Shown here piece by piece: positions 43,432 to 51,522 of a stretch of DNA of 64,000 nucleotides (position 1 is the stretch's first letter; the number at the start of each line of letters is the position of its first letter). The notes under the pieces were generated by a model. The model saw only the letters and a list, made by a program, of their open reading frames with translations, had not been told where the DNA came from and did no database searches. The position numbers were made by a program, and so were the translations under genes. The DNA comes from Bosea sp. 124 (GTDB lineage: Bacteria > Pseudomonadota > Alphaproteobacteria > Rhizobiales > Beijerinckiaceae): the NCBI RefSeq assembly GCF_003046175.1, contig NZ_PZZM01000001.1, positions 877,001 through 941,000 of the forward strand, given 5' to 3'.

Positions 43432-44013
43432 ATGATCCGCGCACTTGCTCTCATCGCCTCGCTCGTTCCAGCCGCTGCGTTGGCTCAGTCTCATCCTGGT
43501 CATTCTCATGGCGGCCATGCTTCGCCCCCTGCCCAGCAGATGGGTCAACAACATGGCGTCGTAGCCGCCTCACCGGTTCAGCCGGGACAGGGTGCTTTCG
43601 CAGCCATTCAGGAGATCGTCGAAATCCTGGAAGCCGATCCGAAGACCGATTGGTCGACGGTCAACATCGAGGCGCTCCGGCAGCATCTCGCGGATATGAG
43701 CGCCGTCACGCTTCTCTCCGAGGTCAAGGCCGAGCCCATCGATGGCGGGATGATGTTCACTGTGACAGGCGAGCCACCGGTGAGGGATGCCATTCGCCGC
43801 ATGGCGCTCGCCCACGCCGCCACGATGAACAACGTCGGTGGCTGGCAGCTTGCTGCGGCTCAAATTGAGGGCGGGGCGACCACGTCGGTCAGGGTTCCAG
43901 CCGCGGACCTGGCCAAGCTGAAGGGGCTGGGGTTCATCGGGGTCATGACGCGCGGCATGCACCATCAGGACCATCACCTGATGATCGCACGGGGCGCCCA
44001 TCCTCATCATTGA
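43432..44013 (+). CDS. His-rich periplasmic protein of unknown function
   Basis: 193 residues with a Sec signal peptide (MIRALALIASLVPAAALAQ) followed by SHPGHSHGGHAS and a C-terminal HHQDHHLMIARGAHPHH. Likely a metal-binding periplasmic protein; copper or zinc are possible ligands. The middle is a compact domain (AFAAIQEIVEILEADPKTDW). AGGGAG precedes the ATG. Its place between ars operons suggests metal handling, but I cannot name it. Confidence 0.78.
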   Translation: MIRALALIASLVPAAALAQSHPGHSHGGHASPPAQQMGQQHGVVAASPVQPGQGAFAAIQEIVEILEADPKTDWSTVNIEALRQHLADMSAVTLLSEVKAEPIDGGMMFTVTGEPPVRDAIRRMALAHAATMNNVGGWQLAAAQIEGGATTSVRVPAADLAKLKGLGFIGVMTRGMHHQDHHLMIARGAHPHH

Positions 44014-44105
44014 GGGCCGCGTTCGTATTCATCCGTCGCGCAGTGACCTCAGGCGAAGAGGCAGGTGGTCTGGGCAGTCTTGTAAACGATCGGGCGCCTT
44101 ATTAG

Positions 44106-44121
44106 ATGCGCTTAAGCGCAT
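44106..44121 (+). promoter_or_regulatory. Perfect palindromic ArsR operator
   Basis: ATGCGCTTAAGCGCAT is a perfect 16-bp palindrome 14 bp before the arsR start at 44136. It contains an ATG in frame with arsR, which would otherwise be taken as the start. Confidence 0.7.
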
Positions 44122-44135
44122 ATTCGGATGTCTTC

Positions 44136-44462
44136 ATGATCGACCTCTCGACCTTCATGTCTGCCTTGTCGGAACCAACGCGGCTGAGGGCGATGCGCCT
44201 GCTGGCCGATGGGCGCGAGCACTGCGTTTGCGAGCTGATGGAGCTCCTGAGCGCCACGCAGTCGCGCATGTCGCGGCATATGGCGGTACTCAAGGCCGCG
44301 GGGGTCGTGACCGACAGGCGCGATGCGCAATGGGTGCGCTACCGGCGCCATCCCGACCTGGCTCCAGAGCTCGATGCGATCCTCGACGCCGTTTTGACGG
44401 CGATCAATGCACGAGAGGCCCTGTCGGTGGCATCAGATGCAAAACGAAAGAACGCAACATGA
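44136..44462 (+). CDS. arsR: ArsR-family repressor
   Basis: 108 residues from ATG 44136 (MIDLSTFMSALSEPTRLRAM). Metal-binding motif HCVCEL in the third helix as in classic ArsR, unlike the C-terminal-Cys type of the other ArsR proteins in the window. HTH in TQSRMSRHMAVLKAAGVV. ATGA overlap with the permease. An upstream ATG at 44106 lies in the operator and is rejected. Confidence 0.9.
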   Translation: MIDLSTFMSALSEPTRLRAMRLLADGREHCVCELMELLSATQSRMSRHMAVLKAAGVVTDRRDAQWVRYRRHPDLAPELDAILDAVLTAINAREALSVASDAKRKNAT

Positions 44463-45523
44463 CCCCCAATGTCGCCGAGCCGCGCCGGGACACAACCCCG
44501 GAACCCAGTGAGCTCGCCTGGGCCGGCGGTGTCCTGGCCTTCGTCGCGCTCTGGTTCCTGGTTTACGGCCAACTCCTCCCGTTTTCGGAATGGGCGGTAA
44601 CAGAGCTCCCCCTTGCGCCGGGGACCCAGGCTTTTGAGGCCGCCAAGTTCTTTCTCTACGACACGCCGAAGGTGCTGATGCTGCTGACGCTGGTCGTCTT
44701 CGGCATGGGCATGGTGCGCAGCTTCTTCTCGCCCGAACGGACGCGCGCGCTGCTGGCCGGGCGTCGCGAGGGAGTCGGTAACGTCGCTGCGGCGACGCTG
44801 GGGATCTTCACGCCGTTCTGCTCCTGCTCGGCCGTGCCGCTCTTCGTCGGTTTCGTCTCGGCGGGCGTTCCGCTTGGGATCACCTTCTCCTTCCTGATCG
44901 CCGCTCCGATGATCAACGAGGTCGCGCTCGGCCTGCTTTTCGCGCTGCTCGGCTGGAAGGTGGCGCTCACCTATCTCGCCTTCGGGCTTGGCATCGCCAT
45001 CCTGTCGGGTTGGGTCATCGGTCGGCTACGTCTTGAAGGCTGGTTGGAAGAATGGGTGAGGGACGTGCGCCTGGGCGAGGTCGATCTGCCGATCGACCGG
45101 CTGACGATCGTCGACAGGATCAAGGCCGGAATCGAGGCCGTCCGCGAGATCGTCGGCAAGGTCTGGGCCTGGATCATCGCCGGCATCGCGGCCGGCGCGT
45201 TTATCCACGGCTATGTGCCGGCCGAGCTGCTGGCGACCATCATGGGCAGGGATGCTTGGTGGTCGGTTCCTGCCGCCGTCCTCCTCGGCGTGCCGATGTA
45301 TTCCAATGCCGCAGGGATCATCCCGGTCGTCGAGGCGTTGCTAGGCAAGGGCGCGGCGCTGGGAACGGTGCTCGCCTTCATGATGAGCGTGATCGCGCTG
45401 TCGCTGCCGGAAATGATCATCCTGCGAAAGGTGCTCAGCCTAAAGCTGATCGCGGTCTTCGTCGGCGTCGTCGCCACCGGCATCCTCGCCGTGGGCTTAC
45501 TCTTCAACCTCCTCTTCACCTGA
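44459..45523 (+). CDS. Permease of the ArsP/SO_0444 group
   Basis: 354 residues, about 8-10 membrane segments. Contains the cysteine motif FTPFCSCSAVPLF typical of the DUF318/ArsP group, some of which export trivalent methylarsenicals. Here it is downstream of a classic ArsR and upstream of a thioredoxin-like protein, the common arsR-arsP-like-thioredoxin arrangement. Substrate (organoarsenical or metal) is inferred. Confidence 0.85.
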   Translation: MTPNVAEPRRDTTPEPSELAWAGGVLAFVALWFLVYGQLLPFSEWAVTELPLAPGTQAFEAAKFFLYDTPKVLMLLTLVVFGMGMVRSFFSPERTRALLAGRREGVGNVAAATLGIFTPFCSCSAVPLFVGFVSAGVPLGITFSFLIAAPMINEVALGLLFALLGWKVALTYLAFGLGIAILSGWVIGRLRLEGWLEEWVRDVRLGEVDLPIDRLTIVDRIKAGIEAVREIVGKVWAWIIAGIAAGAFIHGYVPAELLATIMGRDAWWSVPAAVLLGVPMYSNAAGIIPVVEALLGKGAALGTVLAFMMSVIALSLPEMIILRKVLSLKLIAVFVGVVATGILAVGLLFNLLFT

Positions 45524-45539
45524 CCGAAGGCTCAACACC

Positions 45540-45776
45540 ATGAAGCAAGTCAAAGTGCTCGGCCCCGGCTGCAAGCGCTGCCAGGCGACCGAAGAAATGG
45601 TGACGGCCGAAGCCGCCCGCCAAGGTGTGGCCGTCTCGGTCGAGAAGGTGACCGACTACGCCGCGATCGCCGGCTACGGCATCATGTCGACGCCGGGTAT
45701 CGTGATCGACGGCAAGGTCGTCCATGCCGGCGGCCTGCCCAAGGCGGAGGATCTCGCGAAATGGCTGTCGGCATAA
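45540..45776 (+). CDS. Small thioredoxin-like redox protein
   Basis: 78 residues with the redox motif GPGCKRCQATEEM and a cis-Pro segment GIMSTPGIVIDGKV. Member of the small redox-active disulfide protein group encoded beside ArsP-like permeases. Overlaps the OsmC gene by 16 bp. Confidence 0.9.
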   Translation: MKQVKVLGPGCKRCQATEEMVTAEAARQGVAVSVEKVTDYAAIAGYGIMSTPGIVIDGKVVHAGGLPKAEDLAKWLSA

Positions 45777-46183
45777 ACCTGGAGTACCGCGTCGAGGCGC
45801 GACGCGTCGACGCGCATGGCGGCGTCGCGTCGACGAAGCAGGCCGAGATGGTGCTCGACACCGATCTGGCCGGGCGACCGGACGCGTTCAACCCAGCGGA
45901 ACTGCTGCTTGCGGCCGTCGCGGCCTGCATGCTCAAAGGCATCGAGCGGGTGACGCCGATGATCCAGTTCGCGCTGCGCGGCGTTGAGGTGAAGCTGCAC
46001 GGCGTCCGCCAGGACAGCCCGCCGAAGATCGTCAGCATCGACTATGAGCTCGTCGTCGATACCGACGAAACCGATCAGCGCCTCGAACTGCTGCATAAGA
46101 ACGTCCGCAAATACGGGACGATCTCCAATACGATCGCGCAAGCCGTGCGGCTGCAGGGTCTGATCCGCAGGTCGACGATATAG
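45761..46183 (+). CDS. OsmC-family protein
   Basis: 140 residues of the OsmC/Ohr fold, starting inside the previous gene. Contains FNPAELLLAAVAACMLKGIERV, where the Cys is the peroxidatic-type residue of this family. A single Cys is seen, so the usual two-Cys Ohr chemistry may not apply. Probably a redox-stress function linked to the permease operon. Confidence 0.85.
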   Translation: MAVGINLEYRVEARRVDAHGGVASTKQAEMVLDTDLAGRPDAFNPAELLLAAVAACMLKGIERVTPMIQFALRGVEVKLHGVRQDSPPKIVSIDYELVVDTDETDQRLELLHKNVRKYGTISNTIAQAVRLQGLIRRSTI

Positions 46184-46195
46184 CTGACCATAAGA

Positions 46196-48760
46196 ATGGC
46201 TCCAGACGGCCCAGGATGTCTTGGACCGGGCATGGTGGCGCCTTCGCCCCGAGCCGGGAAAGATACCAACGATTTGACCCCATCCATCTTTGAACGGCTT
46301 CGACTGGACCTGCCCGTCCTTCTTCCCGAACTGCCCGACGAGAAGGATGCCTGCGTCGGCCGCCTCGTCGAGGAACTGGCCGGCCGGCAGGGCGTGTTAG
46401 ACGTCCATGTCATCCCGATGTCCGGCGACGATCCGGCCAGGCTCTGTCTGCATTATGATCCCGACGCCTTGAGCGTCAGCCGCATCCGGGAGATCGCAGA
46501 GGCGGCTGGCGCGCGCCTGACGAAGCGCTTTGGTCATCTGCTCCTGAAGACCGACGGGGTGCGTTATGCGACCCGGGCCCGCACCGTTTCGATGAATCTG
46601 CAGCGACTGCCCGGTGTCATCGAGGCTGTCGCCACGGTCGGTGGGCCAGTGCGCGTCGAGTTCGACCGTGAACTGACGACCGAGACCGTTATTCGCCAGT
46701 CCTTGGCAGACCAGGGCCTTGTGGTTGCTGAGCCTTCGCCACCCGCCGCGAAGCCTGTCTCAGACGATGACCATGGGCATGGGCACGAAGATGACCACGA
46801 ACACGGACATGGCGGGCCCTTCGGAGAGAACAGCGAGCTGATCTTCGCCATCGCCTGCGGCGTGCTGCTGGCGGGCGGCTTTACCTTCTCTTTCATGTCC
46901 GGGCTGCCCGCCTGGCTGCCGCTTGCATTGTATCTCGGCGCCTATGCGACAGGAGGCTATTTTCCATTGCGCGAGGCGATCGACACCCTGCGCGCCGGGC
47001 GCTTTGAGATCGACATTCTGATGCTGGTTGCCGCGGCCGGCGCGGCGGCGCTCGACGAGTGGGCCGAAGGGGCGCTGCTGCTATTCCTGTTCAGCATCGG
47101 CCATGCGCTGGAACATTATGCGATGGGTCGTGCCAGGCGCGCGATCACGGCTTTGACCGACTTGGCGCCACCGACGGCCGAGGTTCGCCGCGACGGCTCC
47201 GTCCGAGAGGTCCCGATTGCCGATCTCGCCATCGGCGAAACGATTGTCATCCGGCCCAACACACGCATTCCCGCCGACGGTTTCGTGACTTGGGGATCCA
47301 GCAGCGTCGACCAGGCCCCCGTCACTGGCGAGAGCGTGCCGGTCGACAAGCAACCCGTGGACGATATCGCGCGGGCGGGCCTCAACCCGCAGGGGATACG
47401 GCTCGACAGCATTGTCTTCGCCGGCACGATCAATGGCCCTGGCGCATTGGATGTTCAGGTCACGCGCGCTGCCGCCGACAGCACGTTGGCGCGTCTCGTC
47501 CGCATGGTCAGCGAAGCCGAAACGCAGAAATCGCCGACCCAGCGGTTTACCGACCGGTTCGAGCGGATCTTCGTTCCTGTGGTCCTTCTCGGTGTGGGTC
47601 TTCTTCTCCTGGCCTGGCTCGTGATCGACGAGCCCTTCGCGGCCAGCTTCTACCGCGCCATGGCCGTGCTGGTGGCCGCCAGCCCCTGTGCGCTGGCGAT
47701 CTCGACCCCCAGCGCCGTTCTCTCAGGGATCGCCCGTGCGGCGCGGGGCGGCGTCCTCGTCAAGGGCGGTGGGCCTTTGGAGAGTCTCGGCAGGATTGCG
47801 GCGATTGCCTTCGACAAGACCGGCACCCTCACCGAGGGCAAGCCGCGACTGACGGATGTGATCGCGATGACAGGCGTGACCGAGGCCGAGCTTCTGACCG
47901 TGGCCATCGCCGTCGAGGATCTCAGCGATCACCCCCTCGCCGCGGCGGTTGTCAGGGATGGACGCCTGCGCCTGGCGAACGACGCACCCTCTGCAAAGGC
48001 GGAAGACCTCCGCAGCATCACCGGACGCGGTCTGGCGGCGCGCATCGGCAGCGATGATGTCTTCGTCGGCAAGGCCGCACTGTTCGACGAGATCGACGGC
48101 CCCAGCCTGCCGCCCGATCTCCAGGCCCATGTCAAAGGGCTCGAACAGCAGGGGCGGACCACCATGGTGGTCCGGAGCGGGCAGCGTTATCTCGGCGTGC
48201 TGGGCTTGATGGATACGCCCCGTCCGAATGCGGCGGGCGTGATCACGCAACTGCGCGCGCTCGGCATCTCGCGGATGATCATGATCTCCGGGGACAACAA
48301 GCAGGTCGCCGACGCCGTCGCCAAGCAGGTCGGGCTCGATGAGGCATGGGGCGATCTCATGCCCGATGGCAAGGTCGAGCTGATCAAACAGCTCCGATCG
48401 CAGCAGGACGTCGCGATGGTGGGCGATGGCGTCAATGACGCGCCCGCCATGGCCCATGCATCGGTCGGCATCGCCATGGGCGCCGCTGGCTCCGACGTCG
48501 CGCTGGAAACCGCAGATGTCGCACTGATGGGCGACGAGCTCAGCCGCTTGCCCTTCGTTATCGGCCTCAGCCGGCAAGCGACCCGGACGATCAAGCAGAA
48601 CCTGTGGATCAGCCTCGGCATGGTCGCCGTGCTGGTGCCAGCAACACTCTTCGGCCTGCAACTCGGTGCCGCCGTCGTCTTCCACGAGGGCTCGACGCTT
48701 CTTGTGGTGGCGAATGCACTGCGCCTGCTGGCATACCGCGACCGGAGCGCGAAAGCGTGA
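46196..48760 (+). CDS. P1B-type heavy-metal ATPase
   Basis: 854 residues. P-type features: TGES actuator loop, phosphorylation motif DKTGTLTEGK, transmembrane AASPCALAIS metal site, GDGVNDAPAMAHA. The N terminus holds two ferredoxin-like modules that lack the usual CxxC of metal-binding domains, followed by a His/Asp-rich linker DDHGHGHEDDHEHGHGG. The SPC motif suggests a soft divalent ion such as Zn/Cd/Pb or Cu; substrate not certain. Last gene of the plus-strand run. Confidence 0.92.
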   Translation: MAPDGPGCLGPGMVAPSPRAGKDTNDLTPSIFERLRLDLPVLLPELPDEKDACVGRLVEELAGRQGVLDVHVIPMSGDDPARLCLHYDPDALSVSRIREIAEAAGARLTKRFGHLLLKTDGVRYATRARTVSMNLQRLPGVIEAVATVGGPVRVEFDRELTTETVIRQSLADQGLVVAEPSPPAAKPVSDDDHGHGHEDDHEHGHGGPFGENSELIFAIACGVLLAGGFTFSFMSGLPAWLPLALYLGAYATGGYFPLREAIDTLRAGRFEIDILMLVAAAGAAALDEWAEGALLLFLFSIGHALEHYAMGRARRAITALTDLAPPTAEVRRDGSVREVPIADLAIGETIVIRPNTRIPADGFVTWGSSSVDQAPVTGESVPVDKQPVDDIARAGLNPQGIRLDSIVFAGTINGPGALDVQVTRAAADSTLARLVRMVSEAETQKSPTQRFTDRFERIFVPVVLLGVGLLLLAWLVIDEPFAASFYRAMAVLVAASPCALAISTPSAVLSGIARAARGGVLVKGGGPLESLGRIAAIAFDKTGTLTEGKPRLTDVIAMTGVTEAELLTVAIAVEDLSDHPLAAAVVRDGRLRLANDAPSAKAEDLRSITGRGLAARIGSDDVFVGKAALFDEIDGPSLPPDLQAHVKGLEQQGRTTMVVRSGQRYLGVLGLMDTPRPNAAGVITQLRALGISRMIMISGDNKQVADAVAKQVGLDEAWGDLMPDGKVELIKQLRSQQDVAMVGDGVNDAPAMAHASVGIAMGAAGSDVALETADVALMGDELSRLPFVIGLSRQATRTIKQNLWISLGMVAVLVPATLFGLQLGAAVVFHEGSTLLVVANALRLLAYRDRSAKA

Positions 48761-48777
48761 GAGGCCAGCCAATCTCG

Positions 48778-49596
48778 TTAAGTGGAGGTAGATGGCAGCC
48801 TGACGACTTCGCCCTTCGATAGGGCGATTATCTCCCCTTCAGCGACAATCTCCCATGCGTCGTTGGACAACGGCGTGCTTGCGACCAACGTCACGGCCTG
48901 ATTGGCGCCACCGATTGAAAGGGCCTGGCCGAGATCAGCCTGGGTGCCTTGCACGCACTCCCGACGCAGGAAAACAAGGCCGGGCGGACTGACCTTCCCG
49001 GTGACGGCATTCTTGCGCCTGTCGCCGTGTGCGAAGAGTGTGTCGCCATCAGAGTAGAGGAAATTGGCTGGCCCCAATTGCCTCAGTGCCGCTGCATAAG
49101 TTGATATGATCGCCAGCCTGACATCCAGGGGCGGGACTTCACGAGCGCGATCCCAAGCATCCCGCAGACGTTCAAGCAGCGCACAGAACGCCTGTTCGGA
49201 GTCGGTTTCACCGATCCGACGGTAGCGGCTGGTCCGAAAGGCCACGGACTCCATGATTCCGGGCAGCCAACCATTGTGGGCAAACAGATGCGTCCGTCCG
49301 GCAAGCTCCCGGATAAACGGCTGTGCGTTTGCGTAGGAGCGCTCGCCCATCGTCGCCTTGCGTATATGCGAGACGATGATGTGGCTTCTCAGGTCGTGAC
49401 CATCGACGAACCGAAGCCATTCGCTGTCATCGACCGCTGCAGAATCCTTGATGAGCCGGACATCAGACCCCTCGTAGAAGCCTACACCCCAGCCATCCCT
49501 GATCGAGAACGGCGGGCCGCCATGTTCGGCAAGCTTCCTCAATGACAAGGTCAGCGTTGACGGCAGATTGCTTGACAATCCGAGGAGCTCACACAC
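48778..49596 (-). CDS. Class II glutamine amidotransferase-like protein
   Basis: 272 residues starting MCELLGLSSN; Cys2 is the Ntn nucleophile after Met removal, and RKATMGERSYANAQPF and FAHNGWLPGIM are glutaminase-site motifs of the YafJ type. It is a glutaminase domain alone, so the acceptor reaction is unknown. Converges with the metal ATPase gene. The 170 bp between it and the cytochrome gene show no gene. Confidence 0.88.
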   Translation of the reverse strand: MCELLGLSSNLPSTLTLSLRKLAEHGGPPFSIRDGWGVGFYEGSDVRLIKDSAAVDDSEWLRFVDGHDLRSHIIVSHIRKATMGERSYANAQPFIRELAGRTHLFAHNGWLPGIMESVAFRTSRYRRIGETDSEQAFCALLERLRDAWDRAREVPPLDVRLAIISTYAAALRQLGPANFLYSDGDTLFAHGDRRKNAVTGKVSPPGLVFLRRECVQGTQADLGQALSIGGANQAVTLVASTPLSNDAWEIVAEGEIIALSKGEVVRLPSTST

Positions 49597-49768
49597 AGGG
49601 CTGTTTGGTTTCTCGCTGGCTGCCGGTCAGGAATCTTGTCAATGAATGGCTTCCAAGGCCAGCTAATCCGCGGACGGAAGAGCCGCCCGGGCGTCATTGG
49701 GGCCAATCTGATGATTGTCCCCGTGCAGCAATGCAACGCCGGTTATCGTATATCCGATCCGCGCTCTG

Positions 49769-50155
49769 TCATGAGCCCTTTTTGCCGTCAGTGGCGAACT
49801 GCTTGAGAAAGGCCGTGAGGTCCCTGATCTCCTGCTCGTTCTTGATGCCGGCGAAGACCATCTTCGTGCCCGGGATTTTGGCCCTGGGATCCTTGATGTA
49901 ATCAGCGAAGATGGCGTCGTCCCAGGTGATGCCGGAGTTTCTGTTGGCGGCCGAGTAGCTGTAACCGTCGACCGCACCGGAGTGGCGGCCGAACAGGCCG
50001 TTGAGCTGCGGGCCGACGCCGTTCTTGGCGGTCTCCCCGACTTGGTGGCAAGCGCGGCACTTATTCCAGGATCGCTCTCCGGCCGAGATGTCCTGCGCGA
50101 CGGCACCTGTCGAAGACAAGGCAAGGAAGGCAAGGGCAGGCCAAACGGATTTCAT
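49769..50155 (-). CDS. Periplasmic cytochrome c, likely arsenite-oxidase electron acceptor
   Basis: 128 residues with a Sec signal peptide (MKSVWPALAFLALSSTGAVA), haem motif CRACH (Cys33, Cys36, His37) and the axial Met in PGTKMVFAG. Class I, c2/c552 like. Encoded at the end of the aio operon, as in rhizobia, where it carries electrons from arsenite oxidase to the respiratory chain. Confidence 0.9.
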   Translation of the reverse strand: MKSVWPALAFLALSSTGAVAQDISAGERSWNKCRACHQVGETAKNGVGPQLNGLFGRHSGAVDGYSYSAANRNSGITWDDAIFADYIKDPRAKIPGTKMVFAGIKNEQEIRDLTAFLKQFATDGKKGS

Positions 50156-50182
50156 ATCGAAAGATGCTCCTGAAGGGTGGGG

Positions 50183-51448
50183 TCAGACGACGAAGCCGTC
50201 GCGGAAGGGATGGAACAGAACCGTGTCGCCTGGTTGGACGCCGGCGTTCTCCGCCGCGATCTCGGCCAGGCCGTCGGCCTGGACCAGCGGTCTCAACCGG
50301 GCCGACCCGCCTCGACCGAGGATCTCGACGCCGCCATCGTCCGCCAACCGCGCCGGGACGAATTCGGCCCGCCCTGGACGCCGATCGAAACGCGAGCGGC
50401 TCGTCATCGGGCAACCCAGCCGCTGCCGAGACGGCCGGCCCTCGAGAGCGCTCACCATGGCGTGACCGAGGATGAGCCACGAGACGAGGCTGGAGACCGG
50501 ATTGCCGGGAAGGCCGAGATAGGCGGCTGCGCCGATCGCGCCGACGACGGCCGGCTTCCCGGGCTTCAGGGCGATCTTGAGCGTTTCTCCTTGGCCCCCC
50601 GCCTGTCGGAGCGCGACCAGGGCATGGTCCTCTTCGCCGACCGACGCGCCGCCGCTCGTGATCACGAGGTCGGCGTCGGCAGCGAGTCCCCGCATTCGGG
50701 CGGCGAGTCGTCCGGCGTCATCGGGCACCCAGCCGCCATCGATCGCCGTCAAACCGGCTTGGGCGATCAATGCGAGCAACATCGGCCTGTTGGAATCATA
50801 GATCGCGGCCGCCTCAAGGCCCAAGCCGGGCTGCCGAAGCTCGTCCCCCGTGGAGATCACCGCAACGCGGGGGCGGATGCGGACATTGACGCGCTCGATC
50901 CCTTGGGCGGCGAGCAGAGCGATGTGGCGCGCATCGAGCCGATCCCCGACCTCCAACAGCGGCTCCAGCGGCTCGATGTCCTCGCCACGGTGCCGGATGT
51001 TGTCTCCAGCCCGGATGGGCCGACGCAGGATGATTGCGCTTCCCTCGCGCTCGACGTGCTCTTGCATGATGACGGCATCGGCGCCGCCGGGCAGTGGTGC
51101 CCCTGTGAAGAGGCGTGACGTCTCGCCGCGCCCCAGCTTTCTTCCGACCGAGCCTGCCGCGATCCGGTCGACGACGTCCAATCGCGAGCCGGGAGGTATC
51201 CCTTCGCCGGCCGTAAGCGCGTATCCATCCATGGCCGACTGGGTAAAGGGAGGCATGGCAAGCCTGGCCACGATGGGCTCGGCCAAGGTGCGGCGTGCGG
51301 CCTCCAGAACCATGACCGTTTCGCTCGCATGCAGGCGCCTGACATACGTGGTCGCGCGAGCGCACGCTTGGGGGATCGTCAGCAAGATTTTGTCGGCGTC
51401 GATGCTGCTTGGCGGCATCGAAGCCTGGGATACGGTCGCCATCGTCAT
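50183..51448 (-). CDS. moeA: MoeA-type molybdopterin molybdotransferase
   Basis: 421 residues from ATG 51448; the longer start at 51514 is unlikely. Domains: N-terminal MoeA (AMPPFTQSAMDGYALTAGEG), central molybdopterin-binding MoCF (RPRVAVISTGDELRQPG, ITSGGASVGEEDHALVALR), C-terminal MoeA domain IV. Inserts molybdate into molybdopterin. Located just after aioA, so it supplies cofactor for arsenite oxidase. Followed by the cytochrome gene after 27 bp. Confidence 0.93.
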   Translation of the reverse strand: MTMATVSQASMPPSSIDADKILLTIPQACARATTYVRRLHASETVMVLEAARRTLAEPIVARLAMPPFTQSAMDGYALTAGEGIPPGSRLDVVDRIAAGSVGRKLGRGETSRLFTGAPLPGGADAVIMQEHVEREGSAIILRRPIRAGDNIRHRGEDIEPLEPLLEVGDRLDARHIALLAAQGIERVNVRIRPRVAVISTGDELRQPGLGLEAAAIYDSNRPMLLALIAQAGLTAIDGGWVPDDAGRLAARMRGLAADADLVITSGGASVGEEDHALVALRQAGGQGETLKIALKPGKPAVVGAIGAAAYLGLPGNPVSSLVSWLILGHAMVSALEGRPSRQRLGCPMTSRSRFDRRPGRAEFVPARLADDGGVEILGRGGSARLRPLVQADGLAEIAAENAGVQPGDTVLFHPFRDGFVV

Positions 51449-51483
51449 CGAGGTACCTGCCGCGTTGTGAGAGATACGGGAAC

Positions 51484-51511
51484 GACGGCCGCTCGCAAGC
51501 GAGCGGCCGTC
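51484..51511 (-). terminator. Perfect hairpin between aioA and moeA
   Basis: 13-bp perfect arms (GACGGCCGCTCGC / GCGAGCGGCCGTC) with a 2-base gap, placed 11 bp after the aioA stop. There is no T-tract, so it is a partial terminator or a stabilising 3' structure that would lower moeA and cytochrome expression relative to aioBA. Confidence 0.65.
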
Positions 51512-51522
51512 CAAGGTGCCGA

